55,383 nucleotides of DNA from JBBDJB01 sp040880125 (lineage in GTDB: Bacteria; Planctomycetota; Planctomycetia; Pirellulales; JBBDJB01): contig JBBDJB010000002.1 in the NCBI GenBank assembly GCA_040880125.1, positions 1-55,383 of the forward strand, written 5' to 3'. Made by a program: the position numbers and the translations under genes. Under the pieces are notes generated by a model that worked only from the letters and a program-made list of their open reading frames with translations, was not told where the DNA came from and searched no databases. Within the stretch, counting starts at the first letter, position 1; the number at the start of each line of letters is the position of its first letter. Shown here piece by piece: positions 34,314 through 42,358 of the stretch.

Positions 34314-35150
34314 CTATACCGCCGGTTCATTCAGGCTGCCGCACCGCCGCCAGCTCAGCGCACCCAACCAGTCCCATAGGTCGTCCAGCCAGACCGGCTT
34401 CGAAAAGACCGCGGCCGCACCGGCTTCGCCCGCCCGCACCGTGTCCTCCACGCGTGGAAAACTGAGTAGCGCCGCAATTGGAAGACCTGGCAGTTCCTCG
34501 GCCAGCCGGCGAAGCTGATCCGCCTCGCCGGGCCGGCAATCGGTTCCACTCCAGATGGCCGCCAGAGCGCCCTCCAATTGCAGCGGCACGTGCGGGGCCC
34601 GCCATACGCCGGCGTAGCCTTCGCTGCGGCAGGCCGCCAGCAGGGCCTCGGCGGTGTCGTAATGCCTCGCGGCCACGACGACCAGGCCGTTGCGCGACTG
34701 CCGCGCCATGCCGCCTTGCATCAGCAGCGGCTCGTCGGACGACGCGGTCAGCGGAAGCCCCCAGCGCGGGCAGCGGCCGGCGAGCAACGCCTCTACCCCG
34801 CGGCGCCATTGCAGCGGCCAATCGTACCAGAAGATTCGTTGCACGCCGGGGCACGGATCGCCGGTCCGCGTTTCGCCTTCACACCAGCTTCCTAGCAAGG
34901 CAACCATCCGGCTGAGCGGTACCAGCCGCCGCAGGCGTTCGATCGCCGTACACGAGAACCGGCCCGGCCGCTGGTGGGCCAGCACGATAATCTCCGGCGG
35001 ATCATGTCGGGCGAGCCACGCGGCCGCCTCGTCGCAGTCTCGGCAAACCGTTACACGCGTCCGCTCTGCTGCCACGTTTGCCGCGGCGACGAACTCCGGC
35101 CGAGCCGCATCGCCGATCCAGAGGGTGGTCAATTCCGCTTGTGTGATCAT
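34314..35150 (-). CDS. Receiver-like hypothetical protein with two similar halves
   Basis: The function is unknown. The 278-residue product has CheY-like strand/helix alternation in two halves (LTTLWIGDAARPEFVAAANVA, PEIIVLAHQRPGRFSCTAIERLRR; then GLVVVAARHYDTAEALLAACR, GLPIAALLSFPRVEDTVRAGE, AAAVFSKPVWLDDLWDWLG). The second half keeps a Lys-Pro (SKPVWL) as in true receivers, but the phospho-acceptor Asp is not evident. It resembles the protein at 8478-9074 in style. It may be a degenerate receiver that senses by protein contact. Confidence 0.62.
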   Translation of the reverse strand: MITQAELTTLWIGDAARPEFVAAANVAAERTRVTVCRDCDEAAAWLARHDPPEIIVLAHQRPGRFSCTAIERLRRLVPLSRMVALLGSWCEGETRTGDPCPGVQRIFWYDWPLQWRRGVEALLAGRCPRWGLPLTASSDEPLLMQGGMARQSRNGLVVVAARHYDTAEALLAACRSEGYAGVWRAPHVPLQLEGALAAIWSGTDCRPGEADQLRRLAEELPGLPIAALLSFPRVEDTVRAGEAGAAAVFSKPVWLDDLWDWLGALSWRRCGSLNEPAV

Positions 35151-35173
35151 CGCTGTCTTTCACGAAGACACGG

Positions 35174-35227
35174 CAGGACGAGCAGTCCTGGCACCCGGAA
35201 TGGTGCCACAGATATTCCTGTCGGTGC
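35174..35227. repeat. Family E repeat next to a diverged family B repeat
   Basis: CAGGAC-GAGCA-GTCCTG (35174-35190) followed by GCACCCGG matches family E at 14951. A diverged family B copy follows at 35205-35227. They lie between two minus-strand genes. Confidence 0.5.
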
Positions 35228-35291
35228 TATTCGGCGCTGTTCAGCCCACCTGCCAGACGGCCGCACCTATACCGCCAATACCCGACGGCAG

Positions 35292-36002
35292 CTAGCCGAG
35301 CTTGGCTTCATGCTCGGCGATCAGCTCGTGGGCGGCCTGGGCATCCGGGGCGGCACGCAGGGCGGCGAGAAACGCACTGTCGCCGATCAGACGGCTGATG
35401 CGGGCGAGAATCCGCAAGTGCCGCTGATCGTTCTCGGAGCAGATCAAGAAAAACACATCGGTCAGCCCACCCCGCGTGCCGCCGAACGGGATACCGCTGG
35501 GGGTGACGCCCAGGGCCAGCAGCGACTGCCCGAGGATGCTGGGCATCGGCCGCCGCGGGTGAAGCAGTGCCACGCCGATGTCCAGTGCCGTCGGATGCAT
35601 CTCCTCCCGCACACGCACCGCTTCGGCCATCTGCTGGGCATCCCACAGCAACCCGGTGCCGGCGGCCAACTCGGTCATCTTGGTGATGACGCTGTTCTTG
35701 GTGCGGGCGACCAGGGGAACGGCGATCGCCTCGCGCGGCAACAACTCGGCCAGCACGACCGGCGCTTCGGCGCCCGGCTCGGCGGAGCGGCTCAGCACGC
35801 CCTCCATTTCGACCAGTTCTTCCTCGTCGGAGACGCCGATCCGATTCTCCAGCCAGTGATGAACCTCCGCGGGCGCGAACCGCCACCGGCCCCCGACTTT
35901 GCGGCCGGGGAGCTTGCCGCGGTCGGCCAGGCGGCTGATTCGCTGCGGCGAGGTGTGCAAGTAGGCCGCCAACGTGTCGATGTCGAAGGGTTCGTCAACC
36001 AT
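35292..36002 (-). CDS. HTH domain fused to PTS EIIA (PtsN/fructose type)
   Basis: The 236-residue protein has an N-terminal excisionase/MerR-like helix-turn-helix (about 1-55; DIDTLAAYLHTSPQRISRLADRG, then KVGGRWRFAPAEVHHWL) joined to a PTS EIIA type 2 domain (about 80-225). The domain's active His is probably in ALLHPRRPMP. In PtsN-like proteins this His receives phosphate from NPr/HPr. With no EIIB or EIIC nearby, the protein is likely a regulator whose DNA binding responds to PTS phosphorylation. It is divergent from murE across 275 bp, so it could control it. The start at 36002 fits the domain; the frame extends upstream to 36263. Confidence 0.83.
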   Translation of the reverse strand: MVDEPFDIDTLAAYLHTSPQRISRLADRGKLPGRKVGGRWRFAPAEVHHWLENRIGVSDEEELVEMEGVLSRSAEPGAEAPVVLAELLPREAIAVPLVARTKNSVITKMTELAAGTGLLWDAQQMAEAVRVREEMHPTALDIGVALLHPRRPMPSILGQSLLALGVTPSGIPFGGTRGGLTDVFFLICSENDQRHLRILARISRLIGDSAFLAALRAAPDAQAAHELIAEHEAKLG

Positions 36003-36082
36003 GGAGCTATTGTCGTAATCGGGCCTGCCCGGTGTCCAGGGCATGGTGAGAAAGCCGCTATTTTCACGGCAAAAAACGTGCC

Positions 36083-36110
36083 TTGACAGGATCTTGGATT
36101 CTGCCACAAT
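36083..36110 (+). promoter_or_regulatory. Sigma70-type promoter candidate for murE
   Basis: A perfect TTGACA and CACAAT are 16 bp apart, about 168 bases before the murE start at 36278. It is the best hexamer pair in the divergent region. Confidence 0.55.
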
Positions 36111-36277
36111 CCGCCGCCGCTTGGCCGCTCTCAAGGACGCGAGAGGGGCAAAAGCGCGGCCCTGACGTCTTCGCAGGCCGGGGCCGAAAGAGCGAATCCA
36201 ACGGCCGATCGCAGCACCCCCGCAGCGATCGGACAGAACCACGCGAGACAAACGCCAAGGCATGGAGGCCTTGCCGC

Positions 36278-37777
36278 ATGGTCAATCTGCTCGAAACCAC
36301 ACGGGGCGTTAGCCTTCGCGAACTTTTACCGCACGCCCGATGGCTGGGTGGCGCAGATGTGCGCGTCACCTCCTGCTGTGCCGATTCGCGCCACGTGCGG
36401 CCGGGCGATCTGTTCGTCGCCCTGCCCGGCTCGCAGCACGACGGCCATCACTTCTGCGACGAAGCGATCTCCAAAGGCGCCGCCGCCGTGCTGGCCGAGC
36501 GACCCTTGCCGGTGCGCGGGGTGCCAATTTGCATTGTCGAGGACACCCGAGACGCCTACGGCCGACTCTGCCATGCAATGGTTGGCAACCCGAGCGAGCA
36601 ACTGAAGCTGATCGGCGTGACGGGCACCAATGGCAAAACAACCACCGCACACCTGATCGCCAGCGTACTGCAAACGGCCGGCGCCCCGACGGCCCTGGCT
36701 GGAACGCTTGGCTATTTCGACGGCTGCGAAACGTACCGCGCTTCGCATACGACTCCGCCGCCGCCAGCCGTCGCCGGCTGGTTGGCCCGAGCCGTCGCCA
36801 GCGGCTGCACGCACGCGGTCATGGAAGTCTCCAGCCACGGGCTTGTCCAGGGACGCGTCGCGGGCGCCGAGTTTGATGCGGCCTGCATCACGAACATCCA
36901 GCGAGACCATCTCGACTTTCACGGCACAATGTCCAATTATCGGGCGGCCAAGGCCCGGCTGCTCGAGTGCTTGGCCGAAGATGGCCTGGTCGTGCTCAAC
37001 GGCGACGACCGTATCTGCGCCGGGCTTGTCAATTCGGTCGCCGGTCCGCTGCTGACGATCGGCATCGACGGCGACGCTCAAATCACGGCTACCATGCTGG
37101 AGCGATACCTGAGCGAACAGACGTTTTTGATCACCGCCGGCTGCGAGACCGCCGCGGTGCGCACGCGCATGATCGGCCAGCACCACGTTTACAACTGCCT
37201 GATCGCTACGGCCGTGGGCCTGGCCTACGGGATCGATCTAGCGACGGTCGTCCGCGGACTGGAGGCGGTCGAAAAGGTGCCCGGCCGCATGGAACGCATC
37301 GAGTGCGGTCAGCCATTTGGTGTGTTTGTCGACTACGCCCATTCGCCGGATGCGTTGGCCACGTCGCTCGCCGCACTGCGCGGCGTGACCGAGGGACGCA
37401 TCCTTTGCGTCTTTGGAGCCGGCGGCGATCGCGACCGAAGCAAGCGCCCGTTGATGGGACAGGTCGTCGAGCGGCTGGCCGACTTGGCGATCGTCACGAC
37501 CGACAACCCGCGCTGCGAAGATCCGGCGGAGATCGCCGGGCATGTCCTGGCCGGCTTTGCGCAGCCGGACCGGGGTGAAGTCATTCTCGACCGCGCGGCC
37601 GCCATTCTATGGGCGCTGGCGGAAGCCCGTCCTGGTGACTCCGTGTTGATTGCCGGCAAGGGCCACGAGATATGCCAGATCGTAGGCAACCGCCGACTGG
37701 CCTTTGACGATCGGCAGCTCGCCCGCGACATCTTGTACCACATCGGCAGTCCACAACCCGCAAGGGCTGCCGCCTGA
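36278..37777 (+). CDS. murE: UDP-MurNAc-L-Ala-D-Glu:meso-diaminopimelate ligase MurE
   Basis: MurE adds the third residue of the peptidoglycan stem peptide. The 499-residue protein has an N-terminal UDP-binding domain (SRHVRPGDLFVALPGSQHDG), an ATP site (GVTGTNGKTTTAHLI), the central Mur motifs (HTTPPPPAVAGWLARA, MEVSSHGLVQGR) and the C-terminal DYAHSPDAL. DNPRCEDP carries the DNPR signature for meso-diaminopimelate. The start at ATG 36278 gives the normal length. It is followed by murF 17 bp downstream. Planctomycetes were once thought to lack peptidoglycan; this supports a meso-DAP wall. Confidence 0.97.
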   Translation: MVNLLETTRGVSLRELLPHARWLGGADVRVTSCCADSRHVRPGDLFVALPGSQHDGHHFCDEAISKGAAAVLAERPLPVRGVPICIVEDTRDAYGRLCHAMVGNPSEQLKLIGVTGTNGKTTTAHLIASVLQTAGAPTALAGTLGYFDGCETYRASHTTPPPPAVAGWLARAVASGCTHAVMEVSSHGLVQGRVAGAEFDAACITNIQRDHLDFHGTMSNYRAAKARLLECLAEDGLVVLNGDDRICAGLVNSVAGPLLTIGIDGDAQITATMLERYLSEQTFLITAGCETAAVRTRMIGQHHVYNCLIATAVGLAYGIDLATVVRGLEAVEKVPGRMERIECGQPFGVFVDYAHSPDALATSLAALRGVTEGRILCVFGAGGDRDRSKRPLMGQVVERLADLAIVTTDNPRCEDPAEIAGHVLAGFAQPDRGEVILDRAAAILWALAEARPGDSVLIAGKGHEICQIVGNRRLAFDDRQLARDILYHIGSPQPARAAA

Positions 37778-37794
37778 ATATCGAGATCAGACCC

Positions 37795-39252
37795 ATGAAA
37801 ATCAACCAATCAATGAACGCCCCCTTGCAACTGGTCGGAAGCCATCCCGGCGAGCTTTCGCTGGCGGAGGTCGCCCGAGCGACCGGCGGCCATCTTCGTC
37901 TGGGGGCCATGCCACCGCTGGATGGTGCCGATGGCCTGCTTGGACCGGTGGTGATCGACAGTCGCCGCGTGACGCCGCACGAAGTGTTCTGGGCCCTTCC
38001 TGGGTCGCACTTCCATGGTGCGGATTTCGTCGAAGAGGCCTTCGCGCATGGTGCGTCGGGCGTGGTGACGCCTCGGTTCGTCGAACCCTGGGCCGGACGC
38101 TGGGCTTTGCAGGTTCCTGATCCGCAGCTTGCCCTCTGGCAGACGGCGGCCACTGTGCGGCGACGTTTCGTCGGTCTGGTGGCGGGCGTGACCGGGAGCG
38201 TCGGAAAGACCACCACCCGGCAAATGATTCACGCGGTACTTTCACAGCGATACGCCGGCACGGCCAGCCCGGAAAACTTCAACAATCATCTCGGCCTGCC
38301 GCTGAGTATGCTGCGTTGGCGCAGCAGCGACGACTACGCGGTCCTGGAACTGGGTGCCAATCATCGTGGCGAGATTGCCGGGCTGACGGAACTTGCCAAG
38401 CCCCGGATGGGAGTGATCTGCCCCTTGGCTGAAGCCCACTTGGGCGAGTTCGGCAGCTTGCGCGCCATTGCCGAGTCGAAGGCCGAGCTGCTGGAGGCAC
38501 TGCCCCGGGACGGCTTGGCCGTAGTGTATGGCGACGACCCGGAGTTGCGCCGCGTGGCCGCGTGCTGCCGCGCGGAGTTGATCTGGGTCGGCCGCGGCAG
38601 CGAGTGCGATTTCACCGCGACCCACGTCCACTCCAGCGGCGGATGTCTGCAGTTTCGCGTACAGGGCTTTCCGATCAGCGTACCGGTGGCAGGGCGCCAT
38701 CACCTCATCGCCGCGCTGTCGGCCTTCGCGGTGGGACACGTGCTGGGGGTGTCTCGCGAGCAGATTGCCGAGGCCCTGGGCCGGTTCGAACTGCCCGGTC
38801 AACGTTGCCGCACGGTGCGCGTGGGCGACGCCTGGATCATCGACGATACCTACAACGCCTGCCCCAGTGCGATGCAGGCGGCGTTGGAACTACTGCGCGA
38901 TTTCAACGCGCCGGGCAGACGCATCGCCGTCTGCGGCGACATGGCCGAACTGGGCCCGGACGCGCCGTGGTGGCACCGCCGCCTGGGCGAGCAAATCGTG
39001 TCGGTGTGCGGTGCGGATCGGTTGATTGCCTGTGGCCAATACAGCCGGCACGTGGCATCGTCCGCGATTGCGGCCGGCATGCCGGAGCGCTGGGTGACCG
39101 CTTGCCGGACGACGGAAGAGGCGACCGCGCGGCTGGCGACGCAACTCGCGGCCGGGGACGTCGCCCTGGTGAAGGGAGCCCGGCGGATGCAGATGGAACG
39201 CATCGTTCATGCGGTGGCCGCGCCCGGTTGGGTTGCGCGTGCCGCGGCGTGA
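37795..39252 (+). CDS. murF: UDP-MurNAc-tripeptide--D-alanyl-D-alanine ligase MurF
   Basis: MurF attaches D-Ala-D-Ala to complete the pentapeptide precursor. The 485-residue protein has the N-terminal domain (VVIDSRRVTPHEVFWALPGSH), the ATP site (GVTGSVGKTTTRQMI), the family motif PENFNNHLGLPLSML, the Mur signature VLELGANHRGEI and a C-terminal IIDDTYNACPSAMQAAL. It follows murE closely. A second in-frame ATG lies seven codons in (MNAPLQLVGS). The gap to mraY is long and full of hairpins. Confidence 0.96.
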   Translation: MKINQSMNAPLQLVGSHPGELSLAEVARATGGHLRLGAMPPLDGADGLLGPVVIDSRRVTPHEVFWALPGSHFHGADFVEEAFAHGASGVVTPRFVEPWAGRWALQVPDPQLALWQTAATVRRRFVGLVAGVTGSVGKTTTRQMIHAVLSQRYAGTASPENFNNHLGLPLSMLRWRSSDDYAVLELGANHRGEIAGLTELAKPRMGVICPLAEAHLGEFGSLRAIAESKAELLEALPRDGLAVVYGDDPELRRVAACCRAELIWVGRGSECDFTATHVHSSGGCLQFRVQGFPISVPVAGRHHLIAALSAFAVGHVLGVSREQIAEALGRFELPGQRCRTVRVGDAWIIDDTYNACPSAMQAALELLRDFNAPGRRIAVCGDMAELGPDAPWWHRRLGEQIVSVCGADRLIACGQYSRHVASSAIAAGMPERWVTACRTTEEATARLATQLAAGDVALVKGARRMQMERIVHAVAAPGWVARAAA

Positions 39253-39408
39253 GATTCGAGATTGCACGTTGGGTGACACTGTTGGCTCGTCCAGCAGTGC
39301 CGTTGGTTGCACGAGTGGAAGTAGTTGGAGCTAACGAACCTGGGTTGCCGTCAGAGAGTTTGGGGCCATCCTTCTCCCCGACAGTAGATGTTAATCCCGG
39401 GGCAAAGA

Positions 39409-39441
39409 CCCTCTCCCCGGCCCTCTCCCAGAGGGAGAGGG
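39409..39441. repeat. Interspersed repeat family A
   Basis: A full 33-bp copy, in the orientation CCCTCTCCCCGGCCCTCTCC..., identical to the copies inside the ABC permease and sulfatase genes. Confidence 0.8.
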
Positions 39442-39669
39442 AGTGAGAGCGAATCAACTGGACCTGAAAGGAAAACATTAGAGGTTTCGTCGTTTGCGGC
39501 CGAGTTTGCGGGGACACGGTCGCTACCCACCCTCCTGGGTAGGAGCATTGGACCTGCCAGACTCAGCGGTTTCTGGGTCGACCGCTCTGGCAGGTGCTTC
39601 GCGACGAAACCTACGTCTGAGCGCCGGGGCGGCGCACGCCGCCGCTCCGGCTGCTCAGCGGAACACCGC

Positions 39670-39704
39670 AGGCGACCGCGCTCCAATTGGGGCCGCGGTC
39701 GCCT
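39670..39704. repeat. Perfect 11-bp stem-loop
   Basis: AGGCGACCGCG pairs with CGCGGTCGCCT around a 13-nt loop that includes CCAATTGG. It could act as a terminator-like or mRNA-stabilising structure for murF. Confidence 0.5.
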
Positions 39705-39728
39705 GTTTGTATAGGGACTCGAATGACG

Positions 39729-39750
39729 GCTGAATTTTCACGAATTCAGC
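39729..39750. repeat. Interspersed repeat family C
   Basis: GCTGAATT and AATTCAGC form a perfect 8-bp stem with the loop TTCACG. Confidence 0.65.
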
Positions 39751-39765
39751 GACACAAACGCTGCC

Positions 39766-39804
39766 ACTCCCACTCCCGGCCCTCTTCTGCGAGGGAGTGG
39801 GAGT
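39766..39804. repeat. Perfect 12-bp stem-loop just upstream of mraY (family A-like)
   Basis: ACTCCCACTCCC pairs with GGGAGTGGGAGT around a 15-nt loop, and TTTT follows. Its purine/pyrimidine pattern resembles a degenerate family A repeat. It sits where the mraY ribosome binding site would be, so it may affect transcription or translation. Confidence 0.5.
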
Positions 39805-39820
39805 TTTGCGGAATGCAAAA

Positions 39821-41005
39821 ATGCTCCTGTGGTTTCTCCAGCAGTGCTCGTTGATCGATGCGAGCGTGGCCGATAGCTTGGCCAAGATCACGCTGCGCGC
39901 ATCGCTGGCGGCGCTGGCCAGCTTTCTGCTGGGCGTAACGCTCGGCCCTCGCATGATTCGCTGGTTGGCCGCACGATTTCGCGAACCGAATCACAGCCCC
40001 TCGCGTCGCATCGAAAAGCTTCACGCAGGCAAACATCACACGCCCACCATGGGCGGACTTTTTCTAGTGATGGCGATCATCGGCAGCGCGCTGGTCTGCG
40101 GCGACCTGACGAACGGTTATGTGCTGACTGCGCTGTTTGCCCTGGTCGGGCTGACGCTCGTCGGCATGATCGACGACCTAGCCAAGCTCTCGGGGCGCCA
40201 GCGGGGCGTTGCACCCAGGACGAAGCTGGCCGCGCAGATCGCACTGGCGGCCGTCGTCGCGCTGTGGCTGTATCGCCTGCACGTGGACTCGCATGGCCCG
40301 CCGCTTTTGCATGTGCCGATTGGCGGTGCAGCAGTTCATCTCGGCCTGCTGTTTGTGCCGTTAGCGATGCTGGTGATCGTCGCCACGTCCAATGCGGTTA
40401 ACTTAACCGACGGATTGGACGGACTGGCCGGCGGCTGTTTAGTATTCGCCACCTGCGGGATGGGTGCGGTGGCCTACCTCGCCGGGCATCGCGAGTTGGC
40501 TGAGTACCTTTCGATGCCGCACATCGCCGGTAGCGGCGAGATGGTCGTGCTGGCCGGCGGCATGGTGGGCGGACTTTTGGGATTCCTCTGGTTCAATTGC
40601 CATCCCGCACAGGTCTTCATGGGCGACACCGGCTCGCTGCCGCTGGGTGGCATGTTGGCCGTGCTGGCCCTGGTGGCGCGGCAGGAGCTCGTCCTGGTGC
40701 TCATTGGGGGGGTCTTCGTAGCGGAGGCGGTCAGCGTGATCGCGCAAGTGATCTCTTATCGGTGGCGCCGGCGGAGGGTCCTGTTGTGCGCCCCGTTGCA
40801 CCACCATTTTCAGTTTTGCGGTTGGCCGGAAAGCCGGATTGTGACACGCTTTTGGATTGCGGCCGCGCTCTGCTCGATTCTGGGTTTGGCAAGCCTGAGG
40901 CTGCACATTCGCCCCAGTTCGAAAGCGGCCGTCTCACCGTCGCTGGTCGGGGCGGTGGCGAGCGGGTCGGCGGAGGGGCAAGATTTGGTGTCGGCGGTCG
41001 ATTAA
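39821..41005 (+). CDS. mraY: Phospho-N-acetylmuramoyl-pentapeptide-transferase MraY
   Basis: MraY moves phospho-MurNAc-pentapeptide to undecaprenyl phosphate, giving lipid I. The 394-residue membrane protein shows about ten spans and the family signatures: HTPTMGGLFLVMAI, GMIDDLAKL, NAVNLTDGLDGLAGG, VFMGDTGSLPLGG and the His-rich APLHHHFQFCGWPE. ATG 39821 gives the usual MLLWFL start; a GTG at 39797 is in frame. The C-terminal 40 residues (IRPSSKAAVSPSLVGAVASG) are longer than usual and low in complexity. The enzyme is complete. Confidence 0.97.
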   Translation: MLLWFLQQCSLIDASVADSLAKITLRASLAALASFLLGVTLGPRMIRWLAARFREPNHSPSRRIEKLHAGKHHTPTMGGLFLVMAIIGSALVCGDLTNGYVLTALFALVGLTLVGMIDDLAKLSGRQRGVAPRTKLAAQIALAAVVALWLYRLHVDSHGPPLLHVPIGGAAVHLGLLFVPLAMLVIVATSNAVNLTDGLDGLAGGCLVFATCGMGAVAYLAGHRELAEYLSMPHIAGSGEMVVLAGGMVGGLLGFLWFNCHPAQVFMGDTGSLPLGGMLAVLALVARQELVLVLIGGVFVAEAVSVIAQVISYRWRRRRVLLCAPLHHHFQFCGWPESRIVTRFWIAAALCSILGLASLRLHIRPSSKAAVSPSLVGAVASGSAEGQDLVSAVD

Positions 41006-41141
41006 CTGCCAGGCAGCCGCCACAACCGCCTCCCGGTGTCCCTCCCGGGGTTTAATTTAACGGTAAAGAAAGCTCTCGATTGAACCCGCCGCCCGCTCCC
41101 CGCGTCCTACTTGGTAGTCACGCGTCCCACCCGACAGCCGC

Positions 41142-42299
41142 ATGAAGCCCACCTTGATGACCGCATCCAACGCCCATATCGTCTTCGCCGGTGGCGGAAC
41201 CTGGGGGCACCTGTTCCCGGGTTTGGCCGTGGCGCGGCGACTTGCCGAGTGGCTGCCCGATGCGCGGATCACGTTCGCCGGGACGGGCAAGTCACGAGAG
41301 CGGCGTCAGGCGATCGCTGCAGGATTTCCTTACATTGCCCTGCCCGCCAGCCCTGTACCCAGTCGCGCGTCGGAGACTTGGCGGTTTTTGTCGCACAACG
41401 TGGCGGGCTATTTCGCCGCCAAAAAGTTTTTGCGCGATGAGCCGGCGTCGCTGGTGGTCGGCCTGGGAGGCTTCGCCAGTGCCGCGGTAGTCCAGGCCGC
41501 CATTGCCCGCCAGGTGCCGACCGTGCTGTTAGAGCAAAACGCGCTGCCGGGTCGGGCCACGCGGTGGTATGCGTCGTCCGCATCGCTATTATGCGCGGCG
41601 TTCGACGACGTGCGACAACACCTCGGCCCCCGAACTCCAGTGCTGGTTACCGGGAATCCCGTCCGTCCGGAGTTCGACGCGATCTATCGCCGTGGTGGCG
41701 AAACCGAGACCGAGAGAGATCCCCAAGCGCCACGGCGATTGGTGATTCTCGGCGGCAGCAACGGTGCCAGCACGCTCAACGAAGTCGTTCCTCGCACGCT
41801 GCACATGCTCCGTCTGCGGCTGCGGAATTGGACGATCGTGCACCAAACGGGTCGTCACGGCCGCAATAAGACCGCGGAGCGCTATGAGAAGCTGCAACTG
41901 CCGGCCGAAGTCGTCTCGTTTGTCGACGACATGGCGGGACTGTTGGGCGAGGCCGATCTGGTGATCGGGCGGGCCGGCGGAACGACTCTGGCCGAGTTGG
42001 CCATGGCCGGTGTGCCGGCCGTGCTGGTACCCTACCCGCATGCGACGGGCGATCATCAACTACGCAACGCCCGGGCGATGGCGCGGCACCGCGCGTGCCG
42101 CATCGTCGATCAGCGCAATCCGGGGAGTCACCTCGACCAGCGGTTGGCGGTGGCCCTGGACGACCTACTGTCCAACGACGCACTGCGCGGGCGGATGGCG
42201 GGGCAAATTCGTTCGCTGGCCAAGCCGCACGCTGCCGAGGACGTCGCTCGGGCGGTGTGCTCGCTGGTGGGCATCGATCCCCGACGTGCGGCCGCGTGA
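41142..42299 (+). CDS. murG: UDP-GlcNAc--undecaprenyl-pyrophosphoryl-MurNAc-pentapeptide GlcNAc transferase MurG
   Basis: MurG converts lipid I to lipid II at the inner face of the membrane. The 385-residue GT-B protein has the N-terminal glycine-rich loop GGGTWGHLFPGLAVAR (W replaces the usual G), the second loop GLGGFASAAV, LLEQNALPGRATRW, VILGGSNGASTLNE and the UDP-GlcNAc site GRAGGTTLAELAMAGVPAVL followed by ATGDHQLRNA. Another in-frame ATG lies at 41157. It follows mraY by 136 bp. Neither murD nor ftsW separates them. Confidence 0.95.
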   Translation: MKPTLMTASNAHIVFAGGGTWGHLFPGLAVARRLAEWLPDARITFAGTGKSRERRQAIAAGFPYIALPASPVPSRASETWRFLSHNVAGYFAAKKFLRDEPASLVVGLGGFASAAVVQAAIARQVPTVLLEQNALPGRATRWYASSASLLCAAFDDVRQHLGPRTPVLVTGNPVRPEFDAIYRRGGETETERDPQAPRRLVILGGSNGASTLNEVVPRTLHMLRLRLRNWTIVHQTGRHGRNKTAERYEKLQLPAEVVSFVDDMAGLLGEADLVIGRAGGTTLAELAMAGVPAVLVPYPHATGDHQLRNARAMARHRACRIVDQRNPGSHLDQRLAVALDDLLSNDALRGRMAGQIRSLAKPHAAEDVARAVCSLVGIDPRRAAA

Positions 42300-42358
42300 G
42301 CGTTTGTGTGGTCGACGGAGTTCGCTGCCGTTGGGAGCGCGGTGCTACCGCTCCTGGT

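Larger units (their letters stand above)
39253..39820. other. Hairpin-rich gap between murF and mraY
   Basis: This 568-base stretch carries four stacked palindromes: a perfect family A copy (39409-39441), an 11-bp stem (39670-39704), a repeat C copy (39729-39750) and a 12-bp stem (39766-39804) ending 16 bases before the mraY start. No gene is supported. The middle part (39520-39650) is GC-rich and without a recognisable product. Confidence 0.65.

Noticed and set aside
39253..39760. Possible tRNA in the murF-mraY gap
   Set aside because: The 11-bp stem and GGGACTCGAATG resemble parts of a tRNA but no cloverleaf can be formed.
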